A DNA stretch of 64,000 nucleotides from assembly GCF_014199445.1 (NCBI RefSeq), contig NZ_JACIJS010000001.1, positions 186,001 to 250,000 of the forward strand, given 5' to 3'. Source of the DNA: Rubricella aquisinus (GTDB lineage Bacteria > Pseudomonadota > Alphaproteobacteria > Rhodobacterales > Rhodobacteraceae). The notes below the pieces were generated by a model that saw only the letters and a program-made list of their open reading frames with translations, was not told where the DNA came from and searched no databases. Below are positions 27,673-39,545 of this stretch, piece by piece. The position numbers and the translations under genes were made by a program. Every line of letters starts with the position of its first letter. Position 1 is the stretch's first letter.

Positions 27673-29175
27673 ATGGTCGCGCGCGCATATACGGTTGCGT
27701 TTCAGGGGGTTGAGGCCCGCCCGGTGGAGCTGCAATGCGCGCTCGCGCCCGGATTGCCCGCCTTCACCCTCGTTGGCCTGCCGGATAAGGCCGTGTCGGA
27801 GGCGAAAGAGCGGGTGCGCGCCGCGCTCACCGCGCTTGGCCTCGCGCTGCCGTCCAAACGGATCACGATCAACCTGTCGCCTGCCGACCTGCCCAAGGAA
27901 GGCTCCCATTTCGATCTGCCCATTGCCCTTGCGCTTTTGGCCGCGATGGACGTGATCCCGGCGGAGGAAGTGGCGCAGAACATCGCCCTTGGCGAATTGT
28001 CCCTCGACGGATCGCTGGTGCCGGTGATCGGCGCACTGCCCGCAGCCCTGCGCGCGGCGGAGGAGGATTGCGGCCTGATCTGCCCTGCCGCCTGTGGGGC
28101 GGAGGCCGCTTGGGTCGGCGCGGTGGAGGTGCTCGCCGCGCCCAGCCTCTTGGCCATCGTCAACCATTTCAACGGGCGCATGACCCTGCCCCACGCGAAA
28201 CCTGGCACCGTCAACGAGCCGGCCGATCTGCCCGATATGCGCGATGTGAAAGGGCAGGAGCGGGCCAAACGCGCGCTTGAGGTTGCCGCCGCCGGGCGGC
28301 ACCATATCCTGATGGTCGGCTCCCCCGGGTCCGGCAAATCCATGTTGGCGGAACGTATCCCGTCCCTGATGCCGCCTCTGACGCCGGAGGAGGCACTCGA
28401 AACCTCCATGATCCATTCGCTTGCCGGGCTGTTGAGCGAAGGGGGCATTGACCGCGCGCGACCCTATCGCGCGCCGCATCACACCTCGTCCATGGCCGCG
28501 ATTGTCGGCGGCGGGCGGCGGGCTGGCCCGGGGGAGATCAGCCTTGCCCATAACGGTGTGCTCTTCATGGATGAGTTGCCGGAGTTTCCGCGCACCGTGC
28601 TGGAAACGCTCCGCCAACCGATCGAGACGGGGCATGTCACGGTCGCGCGGGCGAATGCGCATGTGAAATATCCCAGCAAATTCATGCTGGTTGCCGCCGC
28701 GAACCCGTGCAAATGCGGCTACCTGACAGAGCCGGAGCGCGCCTGCGCAAAGGTGCCGCTTTGCGGTCAGGATTACCTTGGCCGTATCTCCGGCCCGATG
28801 CTTGACCGGTTCGATATCCGGCTGGACGTGCCGCCCGTGTCGATGGCCGATCTGTCCCTGCCCAACCCTGCCGAAGGCTCGGCGGAGATCGCAGGCCGGG
28901 TGGCGCGTGCGCGGGCGATACAGGAGGAGCGGTACAAGGGTCACGCATCGGCGCGGGTCAATGCGGATGCGGAGGGCGATCTGTTGGATCGTGTGGCAAC
29001 GCCGGATCAGGCCGGGCAGGATTTATTGTCACAGGTGGCGGAGCGGCACCGGATGACCGCACGTGGCTATCACCGGGTGTTGCGCGTCGCGCGCACGATT
29101 GCCGATCTGGCCGGGGCAGATGGCGTGGGTCGCAGCCATGTGGCGGAAGCGCTGGCCTACCGCCTGCCGCAATAA
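27673..29175 (+). CDS. comM: YifB/ComM-like Mg-chelatase-fold AAA+ ATPase
   Basis: A 500-residue hexameric helicase-type ATPase that in other bacteria extends heteroduplex during natural transformation. The N-terminal Lon-like domain is VARAYTVAFQGVEARPVEL. Then come Walker A GSPGSGKSMLAERIPSLMPPL (about residue 216) and Walker B GVLFMDELPEF. A Cys-rich finger, NPCKCGYLTEPERACAKVPLCGQDY, follows, and sensor residues come in the C-terminal third. ATG 27673. CtrA-like half-sites lie upstream. Confidence 0.92.
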   Translation: MVARAYTVAFQGVEARPVELQCALAPGLPAFTLVGLPDKAVSEAKERVRAALTALGLALPSKRITINLSPADLPKEGSHFDLPIALALLAAMDVIPAEEVAQNIALGELSLDGSLVPVIGALPAALRAAEEDCGLICPAACGAEAAWVGAVEVLAAPSLLAIVNHFNGRMTLPHAKPGTVNEPADLPDMRDVKGQERAKRALEVAAAGRHHILMVGSPGSGKSMLAERIPSLMPPLTPEEALETSMIHSLAGLLSEGGIDRARPYRAPHHTSSMAAIVGGGRRAGPGEISLAHNGVLFMDELPEFPRTVLETLRQPIETGHVTVARANAHVKYPSKFMLVAAANPCKCGYLTEPERACAKVPLCGQDYLGRISGPMLDRFDIRLDVPPVSMADLSLPNPAEGSAEIAGRVARARAIQEERYKGHASARVNADAEGDLLDRVATPDQAGQDLLSQVAERHRMTARGYHRVLRVARTIADLAGADGVGRSHVAEALAYRLPQ

Positions 29176-29176
29176 C

Positions 29177-29884
29177 TCACATACAGCTTGCCAGCGCCCG
29201 AAGGCCCGCCAAGTCGGTCATCAGGCCGAAATCCGTTTGCACCGGTCCATCAGGGGAAAGGTGGGTGCCGATCACGCGCCGCCAGCGCGCATCCGCCATC
29301 AGCACGCTCACGCGCCCATCGCAATCGCGCACGGCGCTGGTAATGAAGTCCTCCCCGATCCGGTGGTTCGTCACTCCGCCAGTTGCGGCGATTTGGGTCA
29401 AATCGCCATTGCGGAGGGTCCAGAACCGCAGGGTTTTGCCTAAGTGCGGGGTTTCGACATAGGCGATGTCATTTTGCCCATCCCCGTCGAAATCCGCGAT
29501 CCCGGCAGGCGCGAGCCAGCGGAAGGAGCGGCCGATAAACGGGGTTTCTGCGATCTTGCCGCGGGCGCTGTAGATGGCGAGTTGCGCGCCCTGCCGCGCA
29601 TCCGATTCGACCGTCACCACCTCAGGCAGTCCATCGCCGTCGAGATCGGCAAGCCGTGGGGCAAGATCCTCAAACACCCGGTTCTGGGGCAATGTGTGCG
29701 TCACCTCCCGCGCCGCGCACGCGGCGCAATCCCGCACTTCCAACACCAGCGCGCCATATTCCACGTCATCGCCCAGCACCGCATGGGCGTAACGCGTGGT
29801 AGGCGCGTCATAGCGGGCGCTGACGATTTCCGCCGCCGTCGCGGGCAAGGTGACAAGGCTCAAGGCAAGGATAAGGCCGCGCAT
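29177..29884 (-). CDS. Secreted FG-GAP/VCBS repeat protein
   Basis: A 235-residue protein with a signal peptide (MRGLILALSLVTLPATAA) and repeats that hold Ca-binding-like motifs: LADLDGDGLPEVVTVES and IADFDGDGQNDIAYVET. Two cysteine pairs (CAAC near residue 60; distal CD and CM) suggest disulphides in the periplasm. Function unknown. It converges with comM (1 base between stops) and lies downstream of the clpA terminator. Confidence 0.82.
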   Translation of the reverse strand: MRGLILALSLVTLPATAAEIVSARYDAPTTRYAHAVLGDDVEYGALVLEVRDCAACAAREVTHTLPQNRVFEDLAPRLADLDGDGLPEVVTVESDARQGAQLAIYSARGKIAETPFIGRSFRWLAPAGIADFDGDGQNDIAYVETPHLGKTLRFWTLRNGDLTQIAATGGVTNHRIGEDFITSAVRDCDGRVSVLMADARWRRVIGTHLSPDGPVQTDFGLMTDLAGLRALASCM

Positions 29885-29900
29885 GGCTCCCCCAAAACTG

Positions 29901-29926
29901 AAAAGGCCGGGCGATGTGCCCGGCCT
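29901..29926 (-). terminator. Intrinsic terminator after clpA
   Basis: AGGCCGGGC and GCCCGGCCT form a perfect 9-bp stem around a 5-base loop (29904-29926), followed on the minus strand by TTTT. It sits 8 bases after the clpA stop and before the next start at 29884. Confidence 0.85.
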
Positions 29927-29933
29927 GATCCGA

Positions 29934-32258
<2,325 letters not shown>

Positions 32259-32493
32259 GACGCAATCATCCTTTCATATTCCGGGAGGCATATCCCGGCG
32301 CGCAAATCGCGCTTCCTTACTTATATCATTTCGGCTTGTGCGGGTCGGGATCAAGGGCAATTCCCGAAATTTCCGCAAAACGTGAGGGTATCTGCTCCGG
32401 TTGGAAGGATTTGCGCAGACCCAGCATCGCATGATGAGTATAAATGGGGCATTAACGGCGTGGTTCAACCACCCCCGAGCAGTCAGGAAATCC

Positions 32494-33270
32494 ATGCCCG
32501 AGACCGAAAGCGAATATCTGACCCAATTGCGCACCAAACTCGCGCATCTGGAACAGCGCGTGGCCAAGGTCACGCGCCAGATCATGATTCAGGAGCATGA
32601 GGAAAACGGGTTTATCACCTCATTCGACTATGACGGGACGCCGGTTCAGTTCTATCTGCCATTGGGGATGAGCGACATCATCCAGCAAATCATCCTGTCC
32701 CAGCAGACATTCTACGAATCCACCGTTCTGTCCCAGATCAAGGATCGGTTCAGCGGCATTCGCTCCGTCGTCGATGTCGGGTCCAATATCGGCAATCACG
32801 CGGTGTTTTTCGGGGCCGTGATGGGGGTCGAGAAACTCGTTTGTTTCGAGCCGCAGGACAGCGTGCGCGCGACATTGGAGCGGAACCTCCACCTCAATGG
32901 TCTCAGCAAGGCCAAGGTCAAGCCAACCCTGCTGGGTGCGGAACGCAGCCACGCCCGGATGATCCGTCATCAAAAGCGCAATCAGGGGGCGACCGCCTTC
33001 ACCCCCGATCCAGAGGGCGATTTTGAGGTCAGCACATTGGATCATGAAATCCGTGGCAAAGTGGACCTGATCAAGATTGACGTTGAAGGGATGGAGGAGC
33101 AGGTGCTCGCCGGGGCGCAAAAGCTGATCGCCCGTGAACGTCCCGCCGTGGTGATGGAGATTTGGCGCAACAAAAAGGCGCGGTATGATCGGATCAGCCG
33201 CAGCTTTGCGCAATTGGGGTATGAACAGGTCTTTCTCTCGGAATTCGACGTGTTGTTCACCCCGGTCTAA
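32494..33270 (+). CDS. FkbM-family methyltransferase
   Basis: SAM-dependent methyltransferase (258 residues) with the FkbM core: VVDVGSNIGNHAVFFGAV (SAM motif I), KLVCFEPQDSVRATLERNLHLNG and VDLIKIDVEGMEEQVLAGA. A predicted coiled coil (residues 5-35, LRTKLAHLEQRVAKVTRQIM) precedes it. I chose ATG 32494 for its AGGA 6 bases upstream. Starts at 32431 or TTG 32401 would add 21 or 31 residues. The substrate, often a sugar or a polyketide, is not evident. Confidence 0.85.
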   Translation: MPETESEYLTQLRTKLAHLEQRVAKVTRQIMIQEHEENGFITSFDYDGTPVQFYLPLGMSDIIQQIILSQQTFYESTVLSQIKDRFSGIRSVVDVGSNIGNHAVFFGAVMGVEKLVCFEPQDSVRATLERNLHLNGLSKAKVKPTLLGAERSHARMIRHQKRNQGATAFTPDPEGDFEVSTLDHEIRGKVDLIKIDVEGMEEQVLAGAQKLIARERPAVVMEIWRNKKARYDRISRSFAQLGYEQVFLSEFDVLFTPV

Positions 33271-33271
33271 T

Positions 33272-33293
33272 TCCCCCGGCTGTGGCCGGGGGA
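33272..33293. terminator. Bidirectional terminator-like hairpin between the FkbM gene and pyc
   Basis: TCCCCCGGC and GCCGGGGGA make a perfect 9-bp stem with a TGTG loop between two convergent gene ends. There is no T-run on either side, so termination may be weak or Rho-assisted. Confidence 0.5.
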
Positions 33294-33303
33294 GGGTGTC
33301 GGA

Positions 33304-36300
33304 TCAGGCTTCGAGTTCGATGAGGAGGTCTTTGGCGTCGACTTGGCTTCCTGCGGGGGCGTGGACGGTTTTGATTGTGCCGTCGCGGTCGGCGTGGATT
33401 GCGGTTTCCATTTTCATCGCCTCGATGGTCAAGAGCATGTCGCCCGCTTTCACCTTTTGCCCGGGCGTGACCGCGACCGACGCGATGACGCCCGGCATCG
33501 GGGCGGCGATATGGGCGTCATTCGTCGGGTCAGCCTTCGGGGTGCGCGCCGCCGTGGCCGCCGCCTTGCGGTTCGGGACGCGGATGTTGCGCGGCTGGCC
33601 GTTCAGCTCGAAGAACACCTTGACCTCACCCTCTTCATTCGTCTCCCCGATGGCGGAGAGGCGGATGTTGAGGGTCTTGCCCGGAGCAAGGCTCACTTCG
33701 ATCTCGTCGCCATGCTCCATGCCGTAAAAATACACATGGGTCGGCAGGATGCGCACCGGGCCATATTCCAGATGCCGCGTCATGTAATCGGTGAACACTT
33801 TGGGATACATCAGATAGCCGCACAGATCCTCGTCATCGATCTCCATGCCATCAAGCTTGGCCGACACTTCGGCGCGCACGGCTTCCAGATCGACCGGGGG
33901 CAGGCTCGCGCCGGGGCGTTCGGTGTTGGGCTTGTCGCCCTTGAGCACCTTTTTGACCAGCGCCTTGGGAAAGCCGCCCGGCGGCTGGCCAAGATTGCCG
34001 CGCATCATGTCGATGACCGAGTCGGGGAAGGACACGTCGGTCTTTGGATCTTCAACCTCGGCGCGGGTCAGCCCTTGGGTCACCATCATCAGCGCCATGT
34101 CGCCCACGACCTTGGAGCTGGGCGTGACCTTCACGATATCGCCGAACATCTGGTTCACCTCGGCATAGGATTTCGCGACCTCGTGCCAGCGCTCCTCCAG
34201 CCCCAGGGACCGGGCCTGGGCCTTGAGATTGGTGAACTGCCCGCCCGGCATCTCGTGAAGATACACCTCCGATGCCGGCGCCTTGAGTGAGGATTCAAAC
34301 GCGGCATATTGCTCGCGCACCCCTTCCCAATAGTTGGAGATCGCGCGGATCGCCTCGATATCGAGCCCGGTCGCGCGGTCGGTATTCTCCAGCGCCTCAA
34401 CGATGGAGCCGAGCGTGGGCTGCGATGTGCCGCCAGAGAACGCGTCCATCGCCGCATCCGCCGCATCCACGCCCGCCTCTGCCGCCGCCAGCACGGTCGC
34501 GGCAGAGATGCCGCTCGTGTCATGGGTGTGGAAATGGATCGGCAGGCCGACCTCTTCCTTCAGCGCCTTGATCAGCACCCGGGCGGAGGCGGGTTTCAAC
34601 AGGCCCGCCATGTCCTTGAGACCCAGCACATGCGCGCCCGCGGCCTTCAGATCCTTGCCCATATCGACATAGTATTTCAGGTCGTATTTCGCGCGATCCG
34701 CGTCCAGAATGTCGCCGGTGTAGCAGATCGTGCCTTCGCAGACCTTGTTCGCCTCGATCACCGCGTCCATCGCGACGCGCATATTCTCCACCCAGTTGAG
34801 GCTGTCGAACACGCGGAACACATCAACACCGCTTTCCGCGGCCTGCGCCACGAATTTCTCAACCACATTGTCAGGATAGTTGGTGTAGCCGACCCCGTTT
34901 GAGGCGCGCAGCAGCATCTGCGTCATCACATTGGGCATCCGCTCACGCAGATCGACAAGCCGCTTCCACGGGCATTCCTGCAAGAAACGATAGGCCACAT
35001 CAAACGTCGCCCCGCCCCAGCATTCAACGCTGAACAGTTGCGGCAGGTTATGGGCATAGGCATCCGCGACATTGAGCATATCAATCGTGCGCATCCGCGT
35101 GGCCAATAGCGACTGGTGCCCGTCCCGCATCGTGGTGTCGGTCAGCAAAAGCTGCTTTTGCGCCAGCATCCAGTCCGCGACGGCCTGCGGGCCTTCACGG
35201 TCCAGCAATTGCTTGGTGCCATCGGCGGGCGCTGCGGCGCGCAGATCGGGGGATTTGGGCAGTTTCGCGCCCTCCGCCGGGCGCGGACGACCGGCCACAT
35301 CCGGGTGCCCGTTGACGGAGATATCCGCGATATAGCGCAGGATTTTCGTCGCCCGATCCTTGCGCCGTTTGAAGTCGAACAGCTCCGGCGTGGTGTCGAT
35401 GAACTGGGTGGAATAGGTGTTATCAAGGAAACTGGGATGCTTCAGCAGGTTCTCCACGAAAGCGATATTGGTGGCCACGCCCCGGATGCGGAATTCGCGC
35501 AGCGCCCGGTCCATCCGTGCAATCGCGGCCTCTGGCGTGGGCGCCCATGCCGTCACCTTCTCCAGAAGGCTGTCATAGAAGCGGGTGATCACCGCCCCGG
35601 AATAGGCCGTGCCCCCGTCCAGACGGATGCCCATGCCAGTCGCCCCGCGATAGGCGGTGATCCGGCCATAATCGGGGATAAAGTTGTTGAGCGGATCCTC
35701 GGTCGTCACCCGGCATTGCAGCGCGTGGCCCGACAGTTCCACATCATATTGCGATGCGGTGCCCGTCGCCTCGACCAGCGGTTTGCCTTCCGCGATCAGG
35801 ATCTGCGCGCGCACGATGTCGATGCCGGTGACTTCTTCGGTCACGGTATGCTCGACCTGCACGCGAGGGTTCACTTCGATGAAGTAGAAATCCCCCGTTT
35901 CCATATCCATCAGAAACTCGATCGTGCCCGCGCATTCATAGCCCACATGCTCCGCGATCTTCTTGCCCAGATTGCAGATGCGTTCGCGCTGTGCCGGCGA
36001 AAGGTAGGGCGCAGGCGCGCGCTCCACGACCTTCTGGTTGCGCCGCTGGACCGAGCAGTCCCGCTCATAAAGGTGGTAGATATTGCCCTGCTTGTCGCCC
36101 AGGATCTGCACTTCCACATGGCGCGCGCGGGTGACCATCTTCTCCAGATAGCCCTCGCCATTGCCGAACGCGGCCTCGGCCTCCCGCCGGCCTTCAAGCA
36201 CCTTGTCGCGCAACTCATCCTTGGAATGGATCGGGCGCATCCCGCGCCCGCCGCCGCCCCAGGACGCCTTGAGCATCAGGGGATAGCCGATCTCATCGGC

Positions 36301-36750
36301 CATCCGCGCCACTTCGTCCATATCATCGCCCAAAACCTCGGTGGCCGGGACCACGGGCACGCCTGCCTCGATCGCCACGCGGCGCGCCGACGCCTTGTCG
36401 CCCAACTGGCGCATCGTCTCCGCTTTCGGCCCGATAAAGGTGATGCCCGCCTCGGTGCACGCATCCACGAAATCCGGGTTCTCCGACAACAGGCCATAGC
36501 CCGGATGGATCGCATCCGCGCCAGACATCTTGGCAACCCGAATGATCTCCTCAATGCTCAGATAGGCCTGCACGGGGCCAAGCCCCTCCCCGATCTTGTA
36601 GGCCTCATCCGCCTTGAACCGGTGCAGCCCCAGCTTGTCCTCCTCCGCATAAACCGCAACGGTCCGTTTCCCAAGCTCGTTCGCCGCCCGCATCACACGG
36701 ATCGCAATCTCGCCCCGGTTCGCTATTAGGATCTTCTGGAAGTCTGCCAT
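33304..36750 (-). CDS. pyc: Pyruvate carboxylase
   Basis: Anaplerotic enzyme (1148 residues): pyruvate + bicarbonate + ATP to oxaloacetate. In order: biotin carboxylase (1-450; ANRGEIAIRVMRAANELG, ATP-grasp GGGGRGMRPI), carboxyltransferase (about 535-810; LLTDTTMRDGHQSLLATR), the conserved domain, and a biotinyl domain with the lysine in EAMKMETAI. Single-chain alpha4-type length. The gene is intact, with a 141-base gap to aqpS. Confidence 0.97.
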   Translation of the reverse strand: MADFQKILIANRGEIAIRVMRAANELGKRTVAVYAEEDKLGLHRFKADEAYKIGEGLGPVQAYLSIEEIIRVAKMSGADAIHPGYGLLSENPDFVDACTEAGITFIGPKAETMRQLGDKASARRVAIEAGVPVVPATEVLGDDMDEVARMADEIGYPLMLKASWGGGGRGMRPIHSKDELRDKVLEGRREAEAAFGNGEGYLEKMVTRARHVEVQILGDKQGNIYHLYERDCSVQRRNQKVVERAPAPYLSPAQRERICNLGKKIAEHVGYECAGTIEFLMDMETGDFYFIEVNPRVQVEHTVTEEVTGIDIVRAQILIAEGKPLVEATGTASQYDVELSGHALQCRVTTEDPLNNFIPDYGRITAYRGATGMGIRLDGGTAYSGAVITRFYDSLLEKVTAWAPTPEAAIARMDRALREFRIRGVATNIAFVENLLKHPSFLDNTYSTQFIDTTPELFDFKRRKDRATKILRYIADISVNGHPDVAGRPRPAEGAKLPKSPDLRAAAPADGTKQLLDREGPQAVADWMLAQKQLLLTDTTMRDGHQSLLATRMRTIDMLNVADAYAHNLPQLFSVECWGGATFDVAYRFLQECPWKRLVDLRERMPNVMTQMLLRASNGVGYTNYPDNVVEKFVAQAAESGVDVFRVFDSLNWVENMRVAMDAVIEANKVCEGTICYTGDILDADRAKYDLKYYVDMGKDLKAAGAHVLGLKDMAGLLKPASARVLIKALKEEVGLPIHFHTHDTSGISAATVLAAAEAGVDAADAAMDAFSGGTSQPTLGSIVEALENTDRATGLDIEAIRAISNYWEGVREQYAAFESSLKAPASEVYLHEMPGGQFTNLKAQARSLGLEERWHEVAKSYAEVNQMFGDIVKVTPSSKVVGDMALMMVTQGLTRAEVEDPKTDVSFPDSVIDMMRGNLGQPPGGFPKALVKKVLKGDKPNTERPGASLPPVDLEAVRAEVSAKLDGMEIDDEDLCGYLMYPKVFTDYMTRHLEYGPVRILPTHVYFYGMEHGDEIEVSLAPGKTLNIRLSAIGETNEEGEVKVFFELNGQPRNIRVPNRKAAATAARTPKADPTNDAHIAAPMPGVIASVAVTPGQKVKAGDMLLTIEAMKMETAIHADRDGTIKTVHAPAGSQVDAKDLLIELEA

Positions 36751-36891
36751 GGCAAAACCCTTTCCATGGGGTGGAAGTCACGCGAGTCGTACCCCACGGC
36801 TATGCTGCACTGCAAGACGGGTTATTGGGTATGTGACAGTTTGATTTCACAGCCGGGCTGCATTGCGCCGAATTTGGAAAGGCCACGGGGC

Positions 36892-37545
36892 CTAGCGGGG
36901 CTGTTTATCCGCAAACAACCAGCGGCAAAACAGGGCCGCGATTATCGCTGCCACGCATTGCATCACCACAAACATCGGCACGTCCAGGGGACGAATGCCG
37001 GAAAACGTATCCGTGAATCCGCGCGCAATCGCCACCGCCGGATTGGCAAAGGAGGTGGACGCGGTGAACCAGTAGGCCGCCGTGATATAAAGGCCGACCA
37101 GCCACGGCACCGCAGCAGGGGCCGACCGCAACCCGCCGAAAATCACGAAGACAAGGCCAAAGGTCGCCACCAGCTCTGCCCACCATTGGCTGAGACCCGT
37201 GCGCATCGTGGTGGAGGCCGCGAAGGGTGCGAGGTCGAACATCAGATGCGCCACGATGGTGCCCGCGATGCCGCCCGCGACCTGTGCCGCGATATATTTG
37301 ACCGCCAGCCCGCCCGCGATCTGCCCGCGCACCAGAAACGCCAAGGTCACCGCCGGATTGAAATGCGCCCCCGACAGGGGCCCCAGCACGGTGATCAGGA
37401 CCACGAGGATCGCACCCGTGGGCAGCGTGTTGCCCAAGAGGGCAAGGGCCGTGTCATCGGTCAACCGCTCCGCCATGATGCCGGAGCCGACCACCGTGGC
37501 GACCAGCAGCAGGGTGCCCAGCGCCTCTGCCACCAATTCTCTCAT
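36892..37545 (-). CDS. aqpS: Aquaglyceroporin AqpS-like (arsenite channel)
   Basis: Six-helix MIP channel (217 residues) with two NPA boxes: HFNPAVTLAF and FANPAVAIARG. In Sinorhizobium meliloti aqpS replaces an arsenite pump, letting arsenite made by ArsC leave the cell down its gradient. ATGA overlap with arsC (37542-37545) supports the same role here. Neither an arsB/acr3 pump nor an arsR regulator is next to it. Confidence 0.88.
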   Translation of the reverse strand: MRELVAEALGTLLLVATVVGSGIMAERLTDDTALALLGNTLPTGAILVVLITVLGPLSGAHFNPAVTLAFLVRGQIAGGLAVKYIAAQVAGGIAGTIVAHLMFDLAPFAASTTMRTGLSQWWAELVATFGLVFVIFGGLRSAPAAVPWLVGLYITAAYWFTASTSFANPAVAIARGFTDTFSGIRPLDVPMFVVMQCVAAIIAALFCRWLFADKQPR

Positions 37546-38021
37546 GCGAATTCCGCCGCGATCCGTTTCAGGGTGGGGGCGAGCGTGGCGGCAGTGGGTT
37601 TGGCCGCGATCAACGCGTCGATCCGTGCAGCGAGCGCCTGATGCGTGCTGGCATAGGCTGCGCGCTGCACATCGCGCTGCCCGGTCACGGCAGCAGGATC
37701 GGGCAGGCCCCAATGGGCGGTGGACGGATTGCCAAGCCAAAGCGGGCATGCCTCGCCCGCGGCATTGTCACAGACGGTGATGATCCCATCCATCCGCACG
37801 GCGTCGGGGCCGCTGAATTCATCCCAGCTTTTTGAGCGATAGCCTGTCGCGGGGTATCCCTGCGCCTTGATCACCTCCAGCGCGAAGGGTTGCACGGCCC
37901 CGGTCGGCATACTGCCCGCCGAATAGCCGCGAAACGCCGCCCCGCCGCGCCCGTTCAGCGTGGCTTCGGCAAGAATTGAGCGCGCGGAGTTGCCCGTGCA
38001 CAGGAAAAGGATACGCAACAT
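37542..38021 (-). CDS. arsC: Arsenate reductase (low-molecular-weight phosphatase type)
   Basis: Reduces arsenate to arsenite (159 residues). The P-loop CTGNSARS (Cys8-x5-Arg14) begins the LMW-PTP fold, and VCDNAAGEACPLWLGNPSTAHWGLPDPA is characteristic of thioredoxin-coupled ArsC. ATG 38021 is preceded by AAGG. Paired with aqpS by translational coupling. Confidence 0.92.
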   Translation of the reverse strand: MLRILFLCTGNSARSILAEATLNGRGGAAFRGYSAGSMPTGAVQPFALEVIKAQGYPATGYRSKSWDEFSGPDAVRMDGIITVCDNAAGEACPLWLGNPSTAHWGLPDPAAVTGQRDVQRAAYASTHQALAARIDALIAAKPTAATLAPTLKRIAAEFA

Positions 38022-38036
38022 AAGAGGCCTTCAATT

Positions 38037-38057
38037 CGCTATCGCAGCCGGATAGCG
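38037..38057. other. 7-bp stem-loop between rimI and arsC
   Basis: CGCTATC and GATAGCG pair perfectly around 7 bases in the 46-base gap. No T-run follows. It could be a weak terminator of the upstream operon or an operator for the ars pair. Confidence 0.35.
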
Positions 38058-38067
38058 CGGGCATATG

Positions 38068-38499
38068 TCAGTTCCGTGACAGTTCCGCGTCGGTCAGCGA
38101 TTTCGCCATCACGACCGCATCATCCTGCGCGCCACCCTGCCCCCGGTAATAGCCACGCCGCGCGCCCACAGGCGCATATCCATGGGAAAGGTAGAGCGCT
38201 TGTGCGGGCGCATTCCGCGCCGCGACCTCAAGGAACACGCGCGTCGCCCCCGCCTCCTGTGCCGCCAACTCGAACCGCGTCAAAAGCCGTGCGCCCCGCC
38301 CCGCGCGGCGCGCCTCGGGGGCGACGGCGATGGTCAGCAGTTCCGCCTCATCCATCACCACCCGGCCAAGGGCAAATCCCTGCGCCTCCTCAATCAGGAT
38401 CGCGCCGGGGCTGGCGGCCACATCGGCAAGCTCTGTCGCCGACCATGGGCGCGGCATGTCGGTGAAGGATTGCGCGTGGATCGCTGCCAGATGCTCCAT
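38068..38499 (-). CDS. rimI: Ribosomal-protein-alanine N-acetyltransferase RimI
   Basis: GNAT acetyltransferase (143 residues). The acetyl-CoA-binding text TIAVAPEARRAGRGARLLTRFELAAQEAGATRVFLEVAARNAPAQALYLSHGYAPVGARRGYYR is typical of RimI. It begins 3 bases after tsaB, a pairing common in proteobacteria. Confidence 0.92.
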   Translation of the reverse strand: MEHLAAIHAQSFTDMPRPWSATELADVAASPGAILIEEAQGFALGRVVMDEAELLTIAVAPEARRAGRGARLLTRFELAAQEAGATRVFLEVAARNAPAQALYLSHGYAPVGARRGYYRGQGGAQDDAVVMAKSLTDAELSRN

Positions 38500-38502
38500 C
38501 GG

Positions 38503-39120
38503 TCAGTCGAGCATCCGGGGCGGGGCCTCACTCGGCAGCGCGGCGTCAGCGGGGCGGATATAGAGCGGGGCGGGGCGCGGGATGGGCGCGCCGTCGGCAA
38601 TCCGCGTCGCGGCGATCCGGGCAAACACATCCGTCGGGGCGATGGTGACGCGCGGGCCATCGGGGGCCGCGAAGCCCAACACGGTGACGCCGGGACTTAG
38701 ATCAAGGCTGTCCTGATCGGTCAATTCGGGCGCGGCCACGGCGACTCCATCCCGGAACCCTTGCGCATAGATCGCGCCGCGCCGCGCGTCGAGGGTCACA
38801 AGCACCTCCCCCGGCACGTTATGGGCCAGCGCCTCCAGCATACTCACGCCCGCGACCGGAACGCCCAGCGCCATCCCCAGCCCGCGCGCCGCTGCGACGG
38901 AGATGCGAATGCCCGTGAAATTCCCCGGTCCGGTACAGACAGCGAGTGCTGTCAGATCGGAATACGCGACCCCGCCTGCCGCCAGTACCTCGTCGAGCAT
39001 GGGCAACAGATGCTCTGCCTGCCCGCGCGCCATGTCGTCATGGCGATGGGCGCGCACCTCATCCCCCGCGAGGAGTGCCGCCGCGCAATAGGGGCCGGAT
39101 GTATCAAAGGCGAGGATCAT
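38503..39120 (-). CDS. tsaB: tRNA threonylcarbamoyladenosine biosynthesis protein TsaB
   Basis: Partner of TsaD in making t6A37 in tRNAs (205 residues). The ASKHA-fold start ILAFDTSGPYCAAALLAGD and the motif TGPGNFTGIRISVAAARGLGMAL identify it. ATG 39120 overlaps the previous stop (ATGA). Confidence 0.94.
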   Translation of the reverse strand: MILAFDTSGPYCAAALLAGDEVRAHRHDDMARGQAEHLLPMLDEVLAAGGVAYSDLTALAVCTGPGNFTGIRISVAAARGLGMALGVPVAGVSMLEALAHNVPGEVLVTLDARRGAIYAQGFRDGVAVAAPELTDQDSLDLSPGVTVLGFAAPDGPRVTIAPTDVFARIAATRIADGAPIPRPAPLYIRPADAALPSEAPPRMLD

Positions 39121-39545
39121 GAGTGCAGCACCTCCCGCGCACTGCCCATCACGCGCGGCAGATCATCCGCGATATGCAACCACGGCAGCGCGCTGTCGGC
39201 ATGGCAATGGACCGTGGGCGCAAGACTGCCCGCCGCGTCCAGCACACCGAGGGGGACATAGATTTGATCAGGCAAATAGCTGAACCATGAGGCAAGGGCT
39301 GACCCGCAGCGCCCGCAATGCCAGCGCTCCACATCGTCAGACATCTTGAGATGGGTCGCCGCATCCAGATACGTCACATCCGCTGCCGCGAAAGCAGCAA
39401 AGGCGGCCACCGGTGCCCCGGTCAGCCGCCTGCAATCGGTGCAATGGCAATAGGCAGCCGTTTGCGGAGCCGCGTCGATCTCAAACCCGATCGCCCCGCA
39501 ATAACAACGCCCTGTCAGTGGCCCGGTGTGCGGCTTAGACGCCAA
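39117..39545 (-). CDS. GFA-family (glutathione-dependent formaldehyde-activating-like) zinc protein
   Basis: Small zinc protein (142 residues) with three cysteine pairs: RCYCGAIGFE, CHCTDCRR and WHCGRCGS. The family fold binds zinc, and despite its name most members have no shown activity on formaldehyde. The start is TTG 39545, inside the end of nfuA, and no in-frame ATG or GTG replaces it before the first cysteine pair. Coupled to nfuA and tsaB. Confidence 0.85.
   Translation of the reverse strand: MASKPHTGPLTGRCYCGAIGFEIDAAPQTAAYCHCTDCRRLTGAPVAAFAAFAAADVTYLDAATHLKMSDDVERWHCGRCGSALASWFSYLPDQIYVPLGVLDAAGSLAPTVHCHADSALPWLHIADDLPRVMGSAREVLHS

Noticed and set aside
35116-36729. 537-residue frame antisense to pyruvate carboxylase
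   Set aside because: Opposite a canonical Pyc, with no domain and no ribosome site.
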